Shown here in pieces: positions 35,333 to 43,693 of a DNA stretch of 64,000 bases (positions are counted from its first letter, which is position 1; each line of letters opens with the position of its first letter). The position numbers and the translations under genes are program-made. Location: positions 1 to 64,000 of the forward strand of contig NZ_CANLDD010000001.1 in the NCBI RefSeq assembly GCF_947489355.1. Reading direction: 5' to 3'. The DNA is from an uncultured Microbulbifer sp. (GTDB lineage: Bacteria > Pseudomonadota > Gammaproteobacteria > Pseudomonadales > Cellvibrionaceae). Under the pieces are notes generated by a model that saw only the letters and a list, made by a program, of their open reading frames with translations, did no database searches and was not told the DNA's origin.

Positions 35333-35628
35333 CTGGGGTTGTGATGTCATTGTTTGAAAAACCCGTGCCTGGTGGCCTCACCGGCAAAGAGATGCGCGGT
35401 ATAAAATAAGCAATGGGTTTGCATGTTGAACCAATCCCCCCGCGCACTTTAGCGCAGTTATATTTTTAGCCAAAAGTGTTCCTTGAAAACTGCAGGTTGT
35501 GCTTTCCAAGCCCGCATTGCCCAGCCCAGGTTCCCAGAGATTATCTGGTGCGTTTGCCCTCTGTTATCTGGAGGTCCCACCTCAGGGAATACGAATTGAT
35601 CCGTTGTTTTCTTTTCAATAGCATTTCC
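35333..35628. other. Spacer between the importer and TonB-receptor genes
   Basis: No gene. A weak hairpin (GCGC-ACTTTA-GCGC near 35440-35455) followed by ATATTTTTA could end the importer transcript. The receptor promoter lies at its right end with the Fur box. Confidence 0.45.
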
Positions 35629-35647
35629 GATAATAGTAATCATTATC
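35629..35647. promoter_or_regulatory. Fur box of the TonB-dependent receptor
   Basis: GATAATAGTAATCATTATC matches 17 of 19 positions of the E. coli Fur consensus (GATAATGATAATCATTATC). It lies 23 bases before the receptor start codon, so iron-replete Fur should block transcription. Confidence 0.85.
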
Positions 35648-35670
35648 ATCCAAGTAGTTGAGAGGGGGGT

Positions 35671-37689
35671 ATGGAGAAAAACCGTTTTCGTCGTTGTGCT
35701 TTGTATCAGGCACTGCTGATTTGCGGCACAACGGCAGGTACCGAAACCATTGCACAGAGCGCGTCTGCCAGGGGGGATGACCGCTTGAACAATATGGAAA
35801 TCATCATCGTCCAGGGCAGTCAACATACCCATGCACCAAACAGGTTGGAAAACGATGCCATCCTCTCGGTAGCACCGCAGGGTTTGACCGATGTGCTCAA
35901 GCTCTCTCCGGAAGTGGATGTCGGCGGGCCGAGGCCGAATGCAACCAGATACTATTTACGCGGACTCGAAGCAACGACACTTGCGGTGACATTTGACGGG
36001 GTACCGAGCGCCGGAGACCTGTTCCAGCACCGTGGTGCCGTATCGATTATTGATCCAGCACTGATTGATTCGGTTACCGTCAAAACGGCGCCTGTTGCAG
36101 CCGGTGATGGACCGGCAGCCCTGGGGGGCGCCCTGGAAATCCGCTCTGTTTCCCTGGACGATCTGCTGTCCGAAGAAAAACCGGGGCTTTTCGGGGTTAG
36201 TTTTTCAGGCGCTAGCACAAACAATGCCCTGGGCAGCTCAGCGACAACCGCCTATCGACTGAGTGATACCGTATCCGCGGTGGCGTTTGCATCCTATCAG
36301 GACTTTGATGATTACAAAGATGGCAAGGGCAACACCGTGTCCCTTTCCGCTTCCGAGAATACTTCGGGGTATATGAAAGTACAATTCCAGCCGAGCGCTG
36401 ATCACACATTTGATGTCTCTGCATTGTATGGAAAAAATGCCGGGCTGCTCCCCTACGGAGCCGGTGATCTACCTACAGAATTTTATGAGCGCCAGTATTC
36501 ACAGGGCCGTGCCGGTGGTGGCCCGGTTCGGCAATCGCTGGAGGAATTATCGCTGTCCGCACGCTATCAGGGTTCAGGTCCGGGCTCGCCCTATGCACTC
36601 ATTTACGCTGCAGATTCCACCCTTGCTGATAAAGACCATGGGGATGCACACACGCAGATGCGATACGGTGGCCGATTTACACTGACTTTTGATCGCAGTA
36701 TTGGTGATATCCATACAGTGATCACAACCGGTATTGACGGGCGGCTTGAACAGTACAAAACCGAATACCAGGGTTCAGACAATGAGAACGATGCCGTAAC
36801 AGCAGGGCTGTTTGCCGATGTCAATTTCGATCTGGGCAGCCTACAGCTTAATTCCGGTCTGAGGGCGGAGTATTTGCAAACAGACTATGACGAAAAAAGC
36901 TTCGATCATATTCAGTTGTCGCCCTCACTTCGGGGCACCTTCGCATTGACCCCTCAGTTGGCGTTGTTCGCCGGCTATGGCCTGGCTTATCGGGCGACCA
37001 ACACACTGCCGGCCAGTCGCGCGGGGCGCACTTCCGGGAAAACGATTTTTCCACACAAGGGGCTGCGGCCTGAGCAGGCCAGGCAGGCTTCCCTAGGGGC
37101 AAATTTTACCTGGGATGCGCCATTTTCCCAGGACGGCCAGCTGTTTGTGGAGGTTGAAGGGTTTGAGGTGCACCTGCGCGATGTGGTGGTTTTTGAGGGT
37201 GGTGCCAGGGGTGCCCCTTTTCGCCAGGTCTTCAACGCATCCGGTGATTATACATCGCAGGGGGTTTCCGCGACGATCGGGTGGATGGGTTCCAGACTGA
37301 GATCGACGCTGGCATTGAGCCTGGTTGCGCTGAATGATCCCGATGGCACTCCGGTTCTCGAAGTCCGCAGCCTGGCAGCGGCACGCGGTGACAGGCTGCG
37401 TTGGAACAATGAAGTCGAATTGGGAAAAGGATTCCGCCTGGGCTACATAATGACTGCGGTGGAGGATTTGACCCGGCTGCCAGAGGGGATCACGCCAAAA
37501 GCAGGGTATGTGGTTCACGACACGAGAATCGATTGGTCATCGGACAATGGCACATTTTCAGCGGCACTGGTGGCCAGAAACCTGACCGATGAATTTTATA
37601 TCGACCAGACCAGTTTCACCTATGGGGGCTTTGCCGGCGTGCCGGAGCCGGGGCGCGATATCCGTATCGAGGCAAGGGCTACCTTTTAA
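35671..37689 (+). CDS. TonB-dependent outer-membrane receptor
   Basis: 672 residues. Signal peptide about 1-30, then a TonB-box-like segment (MEIIIVQGS, about 47-54). A plug domain follows (60-170: LTDVLKLSPEVDVGGPRPNATRYYLRG, TFDGVP, VTVKTAPVAAGDGPAALGGALEI), then a 22-strand-type barrel ending in terminal Phe (ARATF). GAGAGGGGGG precedes the ATG. It imports a ferric chelate, haem or another metal complex across the outer membrane using TonB energy. The plug wording resembles haem/haemin receptors, and the nearby haem oxygenase supports haem, but the substrate is not proved. Its last 11 bases overlap the end of the opposing DUF454 gene. Confidence 0.9.
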   Translation: MEKNRFRRCALYQALLICGTTAGTETIAQSASARGDDRLNNMEIIIVQGSQHTHAPNRLENDAILSVAPQGLTDVLKLSPEVDVGGPRPNATRYYLRGLEATTLAVTFDGVPSAGDLFQHRGAVSIIDPALIDSVTVKTAPVAAGDGPAALGGALEIRSVSLDDLLSEEKPGLFGVSFSGASTNNALGSSATTAYRLSDTVSAVAFASYQDFDDYKDGKGNTVSLSASENTSGYMKVQFQPSADHTFDVSALYGKNAGLLPYGAGDLPTEFYERQYSQGRAGGGPVRQSLEELSLSARYQGSGPGSPYALIYAADSTLADKDHGDAHTQMRYGGRFTLTFDRSIGDIHTVITTGIDGRLEQYKTEYQGSDNENDAVTAGLFADVNFDLGSLQLNSGLRAEYLQTDYDEKSFDHIQLSPSLRGTFALTPQLALFAGYGLAYRATNTLPASRAGRTSGKTIFPHKGLRPEQARQASLGANFTWDAPFSQDGQLFVEVEGFEVHLRDVVVFEGGARGAPFRQVFNASGDYTSQGVSATIGWMGSRLRSTLALSLVALNDPDGTPVLEVRSLAAARGDRLRWNNEVELGKGFRLGYIMTAVEDLTRLPEGITPKAGYVVHDTRIDWSSDNGTFSAALVARNLTDEFYIDQTSFTYGGFAGVPEPGRDIRIEARATF

Positions 37690-38125
37690 CCGAAGGCCGA
37701 TGGCCGCGTGCCCCCTTCGGCTCCGGGCGGGACCATATCCAAATGGCGCCGCAACCGAGGCCAGCGATGGTGAATACCAGGAGGTACCCGTTGTTGATAT
37801 GGTGCACGGCAATGGCCAGGGACAACGCCATGGTCACACTGGCAACCAGTTTGGTGCGACGACTGATGTAACCGCTGCGCCAGATCTCCAGACAATGTCC
37901 AAACAGGTGATGATCTTCAATCCACTGGTGCAGGCGCCGGGAGCAGCGGGAGGCTGCCCAGGCGCCAAGTACAATAAACACCGCCGATGGCAGCCCGGGC
38001 AGAATGGCCCCAATGACCCCGAGGGCAATAAAAAAGCAGGCGAGTCCGCCCCACAACCAACGCAGCCAGCCCGGGGCCAAATTGACTGCATACTTCGGCA
38101 GGCCTTCCTCGGTGGTTTCTTTCAT
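37679..38125 (-). CDS. DUF454 (YbaN-like) inner-membrane protein
   Basis: 148 residues, with hydrophobic segments at about 20-60 (LRWLWGGLACFFIALGVIGAILPGLPSAVFIVLGAWAASR) and 95-135. The signature GxIGAxLPGLPTxxF is seen here as GVIGAILPGLPSAVF, as is the SRRLHQWIEDHHLFG segment. The family is often Fur-regulated and sits beside haem-utilisation genes; function unknown. It is the last gene of the haem oxygenase-ExbBD-TonB operon, 86 bases after tonB. Confidence 0.8.
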   Translation of the reverse strand: MKETTEEGLPKYAVNLAPGWLRWLWGGLACFFIALGVIGAILPGLPSAVFIVLGAWAASRCSRRLHQWIEDHHLFGHCLEIWRSGYISRRTKLVASVTMALSLAIAVHHINNGYLLVFTIAGLGCGAIWIWSRPEPKGARGHRPSVKR

Positions 38126-38211
38126 TGAGTGCCTCGAGAAGATTCGTACACAGATCCGCTACTGTAGCATTTTATAGTTGCCGGAATTGCAATCGCAGTG
38201 AACCCTGTGGT

Positions 38212-39048
38212 TCAGCGTATAAAGAAATCGACTGGCACAACCATCGTGAGCGGGTCTCCAACAACCTCTTCCGGTGGCCTGGGCAAGGGCTCAGCGCGAC
38301 GCACCAGGGCAACCACTTCACGGTCGAGCGTGGCCACACCGCTGGCGCGGTGCAGTTTGACCGCCAGTACCTTCCCCTGGCGGTCCATGGTAAAGCGCAC
38401 CCAGGGCGTGCCCTGCTGGCGGCGGACCCGGGCCCTGCGCGGGTAGCGCTTCCTGCGCTCAAGGTGCACCTGTAGCCGGTTTTGCCAGGTCAGTCTGGCC
38501 TCTAGTTGCCGTTCATTCAGTGCGCCTTCTGTGGGGGCTGAAGCCACTTCGGCATGCCGGGTCCGGGCAGTCACAGGCGCGCTGGCTTCCTCTACGTAAC
38601 GGTCTCCGGTGGCTTCACCAGTGGCGTCCTCCCGCCGGGTTTCCTGCGGCTTCGCAATAGGCTGTTGCGGTACCTGCTGCCGGGGTTCGCGCTCCGCCTT
38701 TTTCTGGGCAGCCCGGATGGCAACTTCGGAGATGCTTTCCGGCAGGGGTTCCGGCAGCGGTTCAGGTTCCGGTTGTTGTGGCGTGTTGTGCTGCCGGGGC
38801 GCGGGTGAGGACTCCTGCTGTTGGGGACCAACCGGGAGCTGCTGGAGGGGAGCCACCGGTGCGGCCACCAGGCTGATGTCAACAAGCTGCGGCAGCGCCG
38901 CTGGAGGCAGCGCCAGTGGTGTGTCCGGTTGCCGGAAGAAATAGAGCGCTACGGCTGCGTGCATCACCAGGGCACCGGCAATGGCTGCTAGCCAGGACCA
39001 TTGCTGGCGCTGTGCGAATCCATGGCCGGGCCCTGCCAACTGGCTCAT
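38212..39048 (-). CDS. tonB: TonB energy-transducing protein
   Basis: 278 residues. One N-terminal membrane anchor (WLAAIAGALVMHAAVALYFF, about 18-37). A long Pro/Gln-rich periplasmic spacer includes EPEPLPEPLPE (about 75-150). The C-terminal TonB domain (185-278) has YPRRARVRRQQGTPWVRFTMDRQGKVLAVKL and a final VDFFIR. Its ATG overlaps the exbD stop by 4 bases. It should transmit proton-motive force from ExbBD to the neighbouring receptor. Confidence 0.9.
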   Translation of the reverse strand: MSQLAGPGHGFAQRQQWSWLAAIAGALVMHAAVALYFFRQPDTPLALPPAALPQLVDISLVAAPVAPLQQLPVGPQQQESSPAPRQHNTPQQPEPEPLPEPLPESISEVAIRAAQKKAEREPRQQVPQQPIAKPQETRREDATGEATGDRYVEEASAPVTARTRHAEVASAPTEGALNERQLEARLTWQNRLQVHLERRKRYPRRARVRRQQGTPWVRFTMDRQGKVLAVKLHRASGVATLDREVVALVRRAEPLPRPPEEVVGDPLTMVVPVDFFIR

Positions 39049-39479
39049 AATGCGGTTGCCGCCGGCTGCTCCCGCCCCACAAGGGCAATTTTGTGATAGC
39101 CGGCAGCCGCCAACAGGCGCATGATGGCCATGACTTCGCCGTATTCCACTTTGATATCCGCCCGCAACAGGATGCGCTGCCCGGTATTGGCGGCTTTGGC
39201 ATTCAGCTGCTGGACAAGGTTATTGCGAGTCACCGGCTGGCTTTCCCCCAGGGTCAGGGTCAAATCCTTCTGTAAAGTGATATACAGGGGATCATCCTCC
39301 CGGGGTTGTGAGGCCGCCTCGACAGAGGGGAGCGCTACAGGCACACTCACCGTCGCCAGTGGCGCAGCCACCATAAAAATAATCAACAGAACCAGCATGA
39401 CATCAATAAAGGGCGTGACATTAATTTCATGCTGTTCCGTCAGCGCCTCATCATGATCCTTTTGCAGGTTCATCGCCAT
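39045..39479 (-). CDS. exbD: ExbD biopolymer transport protein
   Basis: 144 residues with the membrane helix INVTPFIDVMLVLLIIFMVAAP (19-40), including the conserved proton-carrying Asp in FIDVMLVL. A periplasmic domain with ILLRADIKVEYGEVMAIMRLL follows. It starts within the exbB stop (TAATG). Works with ExbB and TonB in the inner membrane. An internal ATG two codons later is possible. Confidence 0.9.
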   Translation of the reverse strand: MAMNLQKDHDEALTEQHEINVTPFIDVMLVLLIIFMVAAPLATVSVPVALPSVEAASQPREDDPLYITLQKDLTLTLGESQPVTRNNLVQQLNAKAANTGQRILLRADIKVEYGEVMAIMRLLAAAGYHKIALVGREQPAATAL

Positions 39480-40432
39480 TAGTGGGTACCCCGGGCCAGA
39501 GACGCCGAATGCAGTTTGCCGGCTGTGATCAAATCATCCATTGGCCGGGCCTGTGGGTGGTGGCGGTCAAGATCGCGACTGATCAAGACCAGAATTGCCG
39601 TGGCAATGTCGGAAAGTACCGCGCGGTAATTACCGATAGTCCGGGAAAAGTAGTTGTAAATCACCACGGCGGGAATCGCTGCCACCAAGCCGATTGCGGT
39701 TGCCAGCAGCGCTTCCGCAATCCCCGGCGCAACCACGGCGAGGTTCGTGGTTTGCGTTTGGGCTATACCGATAAAACTGTGCATAATGCCCCAGACCGTC
39801 CCAAACAAACCGACAAAAGGCGCCACAGAACCGATGGTGGCGAGCATACCGGTGCCCTGGCTCATACGCCGCACCAGTGAAGCCTGCACGCGTTCAAGCC
39901 GGGCCACCACCCTTTCCTTCAACCCCTCATCCGATGTCGGGCCATCGCAGGAAAGTTCCAGTTCATGGCGGCAGGCCTCAGCCAGCAGCAAGGCATCGCC
40001 AGCCAGTCCCTCAAGGCCATCGTGTGCCCTGGCGAAGCTGTTACTCTGCACCAGTTGTGTGAGCAGCCGTTGGGCGCGGCGGCGGGCCAGACGCAACTGA
40101 ACCGTTTTCAGCAACCACACAGCCCAGGTCAAAACCGACGCGAGCAACAAACCGATCATCACCGTCTTTACCACAATGTCCGCTGCCTGGTACATGCCCC
40201 AGGGTGACAGGTCGTGGCCGCTGAAAGCCGTATCACCGATGGTTTCTGTGCCCCGGCCCGCGGCCTGATTGAAGGACCCGTCCCCCAACACCTCGGCTTG
40301 CGGGGAAGAGGCTGAAACCGGGGCAGAGGACTGATACGCGGCATTTGCCGCCTGGTTATCCTGCGCCAGGGCCGGCAACTGCACAAAAGTGCCACCCAGC
40401 AGACACCATAACAAAAGGGTCCGGAACTCCAT
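39479..40432 (-). CDS. exbB: ExbB proton-channel protein with N-terminal exported extension
   Basis: 317 residues from ATG 40432, 6 bases after AGGAG; a TTG two codons upstream is less likely. Signal peptide (ending PALAQ), then a low-complexity periplasmic segment, then three helices: around 85-108 (VVKTVMIGLLLASVLTWAVWLL), 195-220 (GMLATIGSVAPFVGLFGTVWGIM) and 235-265 (NLAVVAPGIAEALLATAIGLVAAIPAVVIY). This long N-terminal form is typical of Pseudomonas-type ExbB. Part of the haem oxygenase operon. Confidence 0.9.
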   Translation of the reverse strand: MEFRTLLLWCLLGGTFVQLPALAQDNQAANAAYQSSAPVSASSPQAEVLGDGSFNQAAGRGTETIGDTAFSGHDLSPWGMYQAADIVVKTVMIGLLLASVLTWAVWLLKTVQLRLARRRAQRLLTQLVQSNSFARAHDGLEGLAGDALLLAEACRHELELSCDGPTSDEGLKERVVARLERVQASLVRRMSQGTGMLATIGSVAPFVGLFGTVWGIMHSFIGIAQTQTTNLAVVAPGIAEALLATAIGLVAAIPAVVIYNYFSRTIGNYRAVLSDIATAILVLISRDLDRHHPQARPMDDLITAGKLHSASLARGTH

Positions 40433-40461
40433 TGCCAACTCCTGCCAAGCTCTTGGCTGAA

Positions 40462-41091
40462 TTAATTTTCAGGGGATGCGAGCAGCTGCTCAACGTTCTG
40501 TCGGGCAAAGGCAAACGCGGCAATCGCGCCTTTCAGGGCGGCTTCCCGCTGCTCGCCGGCCAGTTCAAGGGCGTCGAGGGCATTTTTAAATTTGCGCCAG
40601 TGTAATCCCCGCCCCATCTCGTTTGCGGCCAGGTGGCGCGCACCAAACGTCTCCGACAGATCGAGTTTTTTGACCTGTTTCAGCAGGAATGCCGCGCCCA
40701 GATTGGACCCTTCAACCACATATAGCCAGCCCAGCGCGCTGTAGATATCGAGAATCTGCACTTGTGCCGCCACTTCCCTGTCCTCTGACAGGGCTTCGGA
40801 TGTCAACCCGATATCCCGACAATCTTCTACCACTGCCCACAGGCGATTTCTTTGCGCTAACTCCGGCAGCCAGTTTTGCAACCGGACATTTTCAAACCAG
40901 CGGGCAACAGCGTGGTGCAGACGGGACTGGGTGCGCACAAACAGGGCATAGCGCTCGCGGCTGGAGAATACCGACAGCGACATAATGCGTGTATCCAGGC
41001 GCTCATGGATCGAGTGTGTGCCGGCTTTCAAGCAGGCGGAAAGTGCCGGCACCTGGAATGGGTCAGACAGGGTTTCAGCGGGTTCAGTCAC
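40462..41091 (-). CDS. Haem oxygenase (biliverdin-producing type)
   Basis: 209 residues from a GTG at 41091 placed 6 bases after GGGAG; an in-frame TTG at 41097 is also open. Conserved haem-oxygenase features: THSIHERLD with the proximal haem-ligand His (residue 29), and LYVVEGSNLGAAFLLKQV, the flexible distal helix with Gly-x-x-x-Gly. A long helical C-terminus completes it. It cleaves haem to biliverdin, CO and ferrous iron, resembling PigA/BphO-type enzymes. It heads the operon with exbB (29-base gap), so iron release from imported haem is the likely purpose of the whole locus. A Fur-like site lies in the divergent region upstream. Confidence 0.85.
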   Translation of the reverse strand: MTEPAETLSDPFQVPALSACLKAGTHSIHERLDTRIMSLSVFSSRERYALFVRTQSRLHHAVARWFENVRLQNWLPELAQRNRLWAVVEDCRDIGLTSEALSEDREVAAQVQILDIYSALGWLYVVEGSNLGAAFLLKQVKKLDLSETFGARHLAANEMGRGLHWRKFKNALDALELAGEQREAALKGAIAAFAFARQNVEQLLASPEN

Positions 41092-41220
41092 AGGCAACTC
41101 CCAGCAAGGTCATCAGGGCTTCCTCACATTTATCTGGTGGGTTTGTAACTGGTGACGGACCAAACTGCACTTAACCCATCTCGATGGAGGCAGGGGAGTA
41201 TACAAAGCTTTTCTTTAAAT

Positions 41221-41239
41221 GAGAATGTTAATCATTTAT
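41221..41239. promoter_or_regulatory. Fur-like box between haem oxygenase and the sigma factor
   Basis: GAGAATGTTAATCATTTAT matches about 14 of 19 positions of the Fur consensus. It lies 130 bases upstream of the haem oxygenase start and 52 bases before the preferred sigma-factor start, so it could control both directions. Confidence 0.65.
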
Positions 41240-41290
41240 AGTTGCAAAATATTTTACACCTGCAGCAGTATCCAGCGTGAGGTCCCCGCA

Positions 41291-41806
41291 TTGGCCGTCA
41301 AAACCCACTCCAAGGGATTTAATGAACTGTACCAGTCGCATCACGAGTGGCTTGTGCATTGGATAGCCCGCCGCAACCCCGGTGGGAATAATGCCCAGGA
41401 CCTGGCCCAGGACACTTTTGTACGGCTGCTGGATCGCCCCAGGCTGCCCGAGGCCATTCGCAGCCCGAGAGCCTGGTTGACCAAGGTGGCCGGCAACCTG
41501 CTGATTGACCAGATTCGCCGCCAGGTGTTGGAAAGAAACTATCTCGCTGTGCTGGAGAACCTGCCCGAAGCGACATACCCGTCACCGGAAGACAAATGGG
41601 AGCTGCTCGGTCTGCTGGAGCACATTGACCAGTTGTTAAGCGGCCTGCGACCACTTGAAAAAACGGTATTTTTAATGGCGCGGCTGGATGGTATGACCTA
41701 TAGACAGGTCGCGGAAAGTCAGGGACTGAGCCTGTCATCGGTGGAAAAATACATCGCCAAGGCAATGCTCAAATGCTATGCCGCCACCTATGGGGACCGC
41801 TATTGA
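41291..41806 (+). CDS. FecI-like ECF sigma factor
   Basis: About 171 residues if translation starts at TTG 41291 (GTGAGG seven bases upstream). An ATG at 41219 is open but would put the coding start inside the Fur box and give a non-sigma leader. Region 2: FNELYQSHHEWLVHWIARR, DLAQDTFVRLLDRP, RAWLTKVAGNLLIDQIRR. Region 4: LRPLEKTVFLMARLDGMTYRQVAES and SSVEKYIAKAMLKCY. These mark the iron-starvation FecI group. Such sigma factors transcribe TonB-receptor operons when activated by a FecR partner. No intact fecR is visible here, the next frame being an unrelated truncated gene. Confidence 0.85.
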   Translation: MAVKTHSKGFNELYQSHHEWLVHWIARRNPGGNNAQDLAQDTFVRLLDRPRLPEAIRSPRAWLTKVAGNLLIDQIRRQVLERNYLAVLENLPEATYPSPEDKWELLGLLEHIDQLLSGLRPLEKTVFLMARLDGMTYRQVAESQGLSLSSVEKYIAKAMLKCYAATYGDRY

Positions 41807-42719
41807 TCCGGTCATAGAACCGGGGGTTGCAACCCCCTCCTATACCGCCCGCCTGATCGTGAGCGATGACCGGGGCCTGTATGCAAGGACCTATTCTCAG
41901 GATGACGGGCTTGCCAAGGTTTCCAATGCCGTACCGGAAATCCGCTCTGTAGTCTGGGCGCGCAACTGGGGAAGACGGTCACCGGGAGAGGACTATTTTC
42001 AAATACTGCCGTGTATGTCGCTGTTGCACCGCCCTGTGGTGGTTGACCCCGATGGCGATGAGGTGTTCACCCATGAGGAACTGGTCAGTGCACCGGATGG
42101 TGGAGAATTTACAAGTGACCCGAATTCAGAGGATTGTGAGGATGCCTACGGTCTTGTATTTACCAAACCGGGTACCTATACCTTCCGTTACTACGCCACG
42201 GATCTTATTGACGATGCACCGGAATATGATTTTGTGGTACAGGTGGAACCACTGAGCCAGGCCAGGGGCGTACGTCTGCGGAGTATTTCCAGCAGAGGGA
42301 GTTTGTGGCGGCCGATGCCATATGAAAATATTCCGCCCTATACCACCCCCTCCGGACTCCGTTGGGACCTCTCTGCCACTGAGGAGCAATCTATCCAGTG
42401 GTCTATGACTGCTGTGGATGCGGATTACACCATCGAGAATGTTCAAATACGCCATATCAACGGTGGCCTGGCCAGCCTGACGCCCTGGTTTGAAGGGCTT
42501 GCAGAAGGCCAGGTGATCAAGAAAGGGGCGTCTCTCAATTTCCGCACCTGGTTACCCGCAGTGCCCTGTATCCGCACCGATGACAAAGCGGAGGGATTTC
42601 ATTTTTCCTTCAATATTAAGGAGCTGCCCGAACTCAGTTTTATTTATGAAAACTGGGTAGGTGCAGATGATGGTACCTTTGGTGACTGGAGACAGTGCGA
42701 AGCCGGGGAGCTCGACTGA
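41778..42719 (+). pseudogene. 5'-truncated gene for a probable extracellular protein of unknown function
   Basis: 313-codon open frame whose first ATG lies within the end of the sigma gene, in another frame, with no ribosome site or signal peptide. From about residue 20 the sequence looks like the interior of a beta-rich extracellular protein: SYTARLIVSDDRGLYART, VVVDPDGDEVFTHEEL, KPGTYTFRYYATDLIDDAPEYDFVV (Ig/cadherin-like). It carries several paired cysteines and ends normally at EAGELD. I infer that the original 5' end was lost when the sigma gene or palindrome was joined to it. It could still be translated, but not exported. Confidence 0.55.
41822..41837. repeat. 16-base perfect palindrome just after the sigma gene
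   Basis: GGGGGTTGCAACCCCC begins 16 bases past the sigma stop. It could terminate the sigma transcript although no T-run follows. It also sits inside the frame of the truncated ORF at 41778. Confidence 0.5.
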
Positions 42720-43241
42720 GTTTGCACCGGATTGCGCATTTCCCTGTCCAGGGAAGGACATCTCCTTGGGAAAAATGAGCGCTTGGGGTTGATCATTCCC
42801 CGCTGCTGTCAGTAACTCCTGGTTGAAATCACTGTATTTACCCTGTGCAAGGGCCACTGGCGGCTGCTTTTTTTCTGTAATCCTGCCCGACATTGCACAG
42901 GGGCCAACGGAGTCTTTTCCCCCACTCCAGGCCCAGAGTATTCCGTAGCAAAACGCGCGCTGTGCCGATAGCGGGCGTATAACGATGCTGAGGGCCCCTC
43001 GAATCTCCAACCCTGCAGGGGGAAGCCTGTGCACTGCGCCGGGTTTGCAGTGCATATGGGCAATCCTTTGCTAATAACTTCAGCTTTTCACTGCTGGAGT
43101 TATAGTCCGAACCTCCCTGTTCGGGTCAGTGGATTGCAGCAGACAATGGGCTGGCTGAGTTGGTTCGGCATCGCCCGCCCATTGCTTATTGGGCTGTCCG
43201 GATGCTGAAGTTTTTTTACGCACACCTCCATGTATTTAGTA

Positions 43242-43296
43242 GTACCCACAAAGATTGTGATTTTCACACAAAATTTGTGCGCTTTTCTGTGGGTAC
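43242..43296. repeat. Long inverted repeat with nested palindrome
   Basis: Outer arms GTACCCACA (43242-43250) and TGTGGGTAC (43288-43296), extended by AAAG/CTTTT. Inside lies TGTGATTTTCACA, itself palindromic. It may be a regulator site, a hairpin or a tiny mobile element. Confidence 0.55.
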
Positions 43297-43433
43297 CCCA
43301 GAGCCCCCGTTAGTATTCGGTTTGGGTGTCACCAAGCCGTCTCTGCCACGGCTATTTTCTACCTCTTCCGGGGTAGCCTCTTCCGATCTACCCACTCTGG
43401 TCAGGTGTTCCCCCCGACAGTCCCTTTTATATT

Positions 43434-43462
43434 CCCCGGTTCCACCGGGGCTCTAACGATTT
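43434..43462 (+). terminator. Terminator-like hairpin
   Basis: CCCCGG/CCGGGG (43434-43439, 43445-43450) with a five-base loop, followed by CTCTAACGATTTTT. No nearby upstream gene ends here. Confidence 0.45.
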
Positions 43463-43546
43463 TTCGATGGCCCCCGGTCACTGCGTCAGCGGTTTCCCAC
43501 ACCCAATGCAGCACCTCGAGAGACGATCACCACGAGAGGAAAACTG

Positions 43547-43693
43547 ATGTCCGCAGCAGAGTCTCGATCCGCTATCACACCTGCAGGTCGCTCACCGCTC
43601 GGGAATCGCTATGGATCAGGCTTACCCAAAAGATTGTTGAAGGGGTTACTCCGTCGGCTGCAGCAAAAAAAGAGGACAATCGTCAGTGAATAA
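43547..43693 (+). CDS. Possible 48-residue basic small protein
   Basis: ATG preceded by AGAGGAAAACTG; reads MSAAESRSAITPAGRS and ends with a basic helix-like stretch (LPKRLLKGLLRRLQQKKR). Its stop overlaps the GTG start of the DGC gene by 8 bases, which suggests coupled translation. No family known; could be a leader peptide or a chance frame. Confidence 0.4.
   Translation: MSAAESRSAITPAGRSPLGNRYGSGLPKRLLKGLLRRLQQKKRTIVSE

Larger units (their letters stand above)
42720..43546. other. Intergenic region upstream of the DGC-ubi genes
   Basis: No supportable gene; leftward frames at 42552-43063 have no family or start signal. It contains the long inverted repeat at 43242-43296 and a hairpin with T-run at 43434-43462. 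Confidence 0.5.

Noticed and set aside
42552-43063. Leftward frames downstream of the truncated gene
   Set aside because: No start signal, no family resemblance and they overlap the end of the better-supported plus-strand frame.
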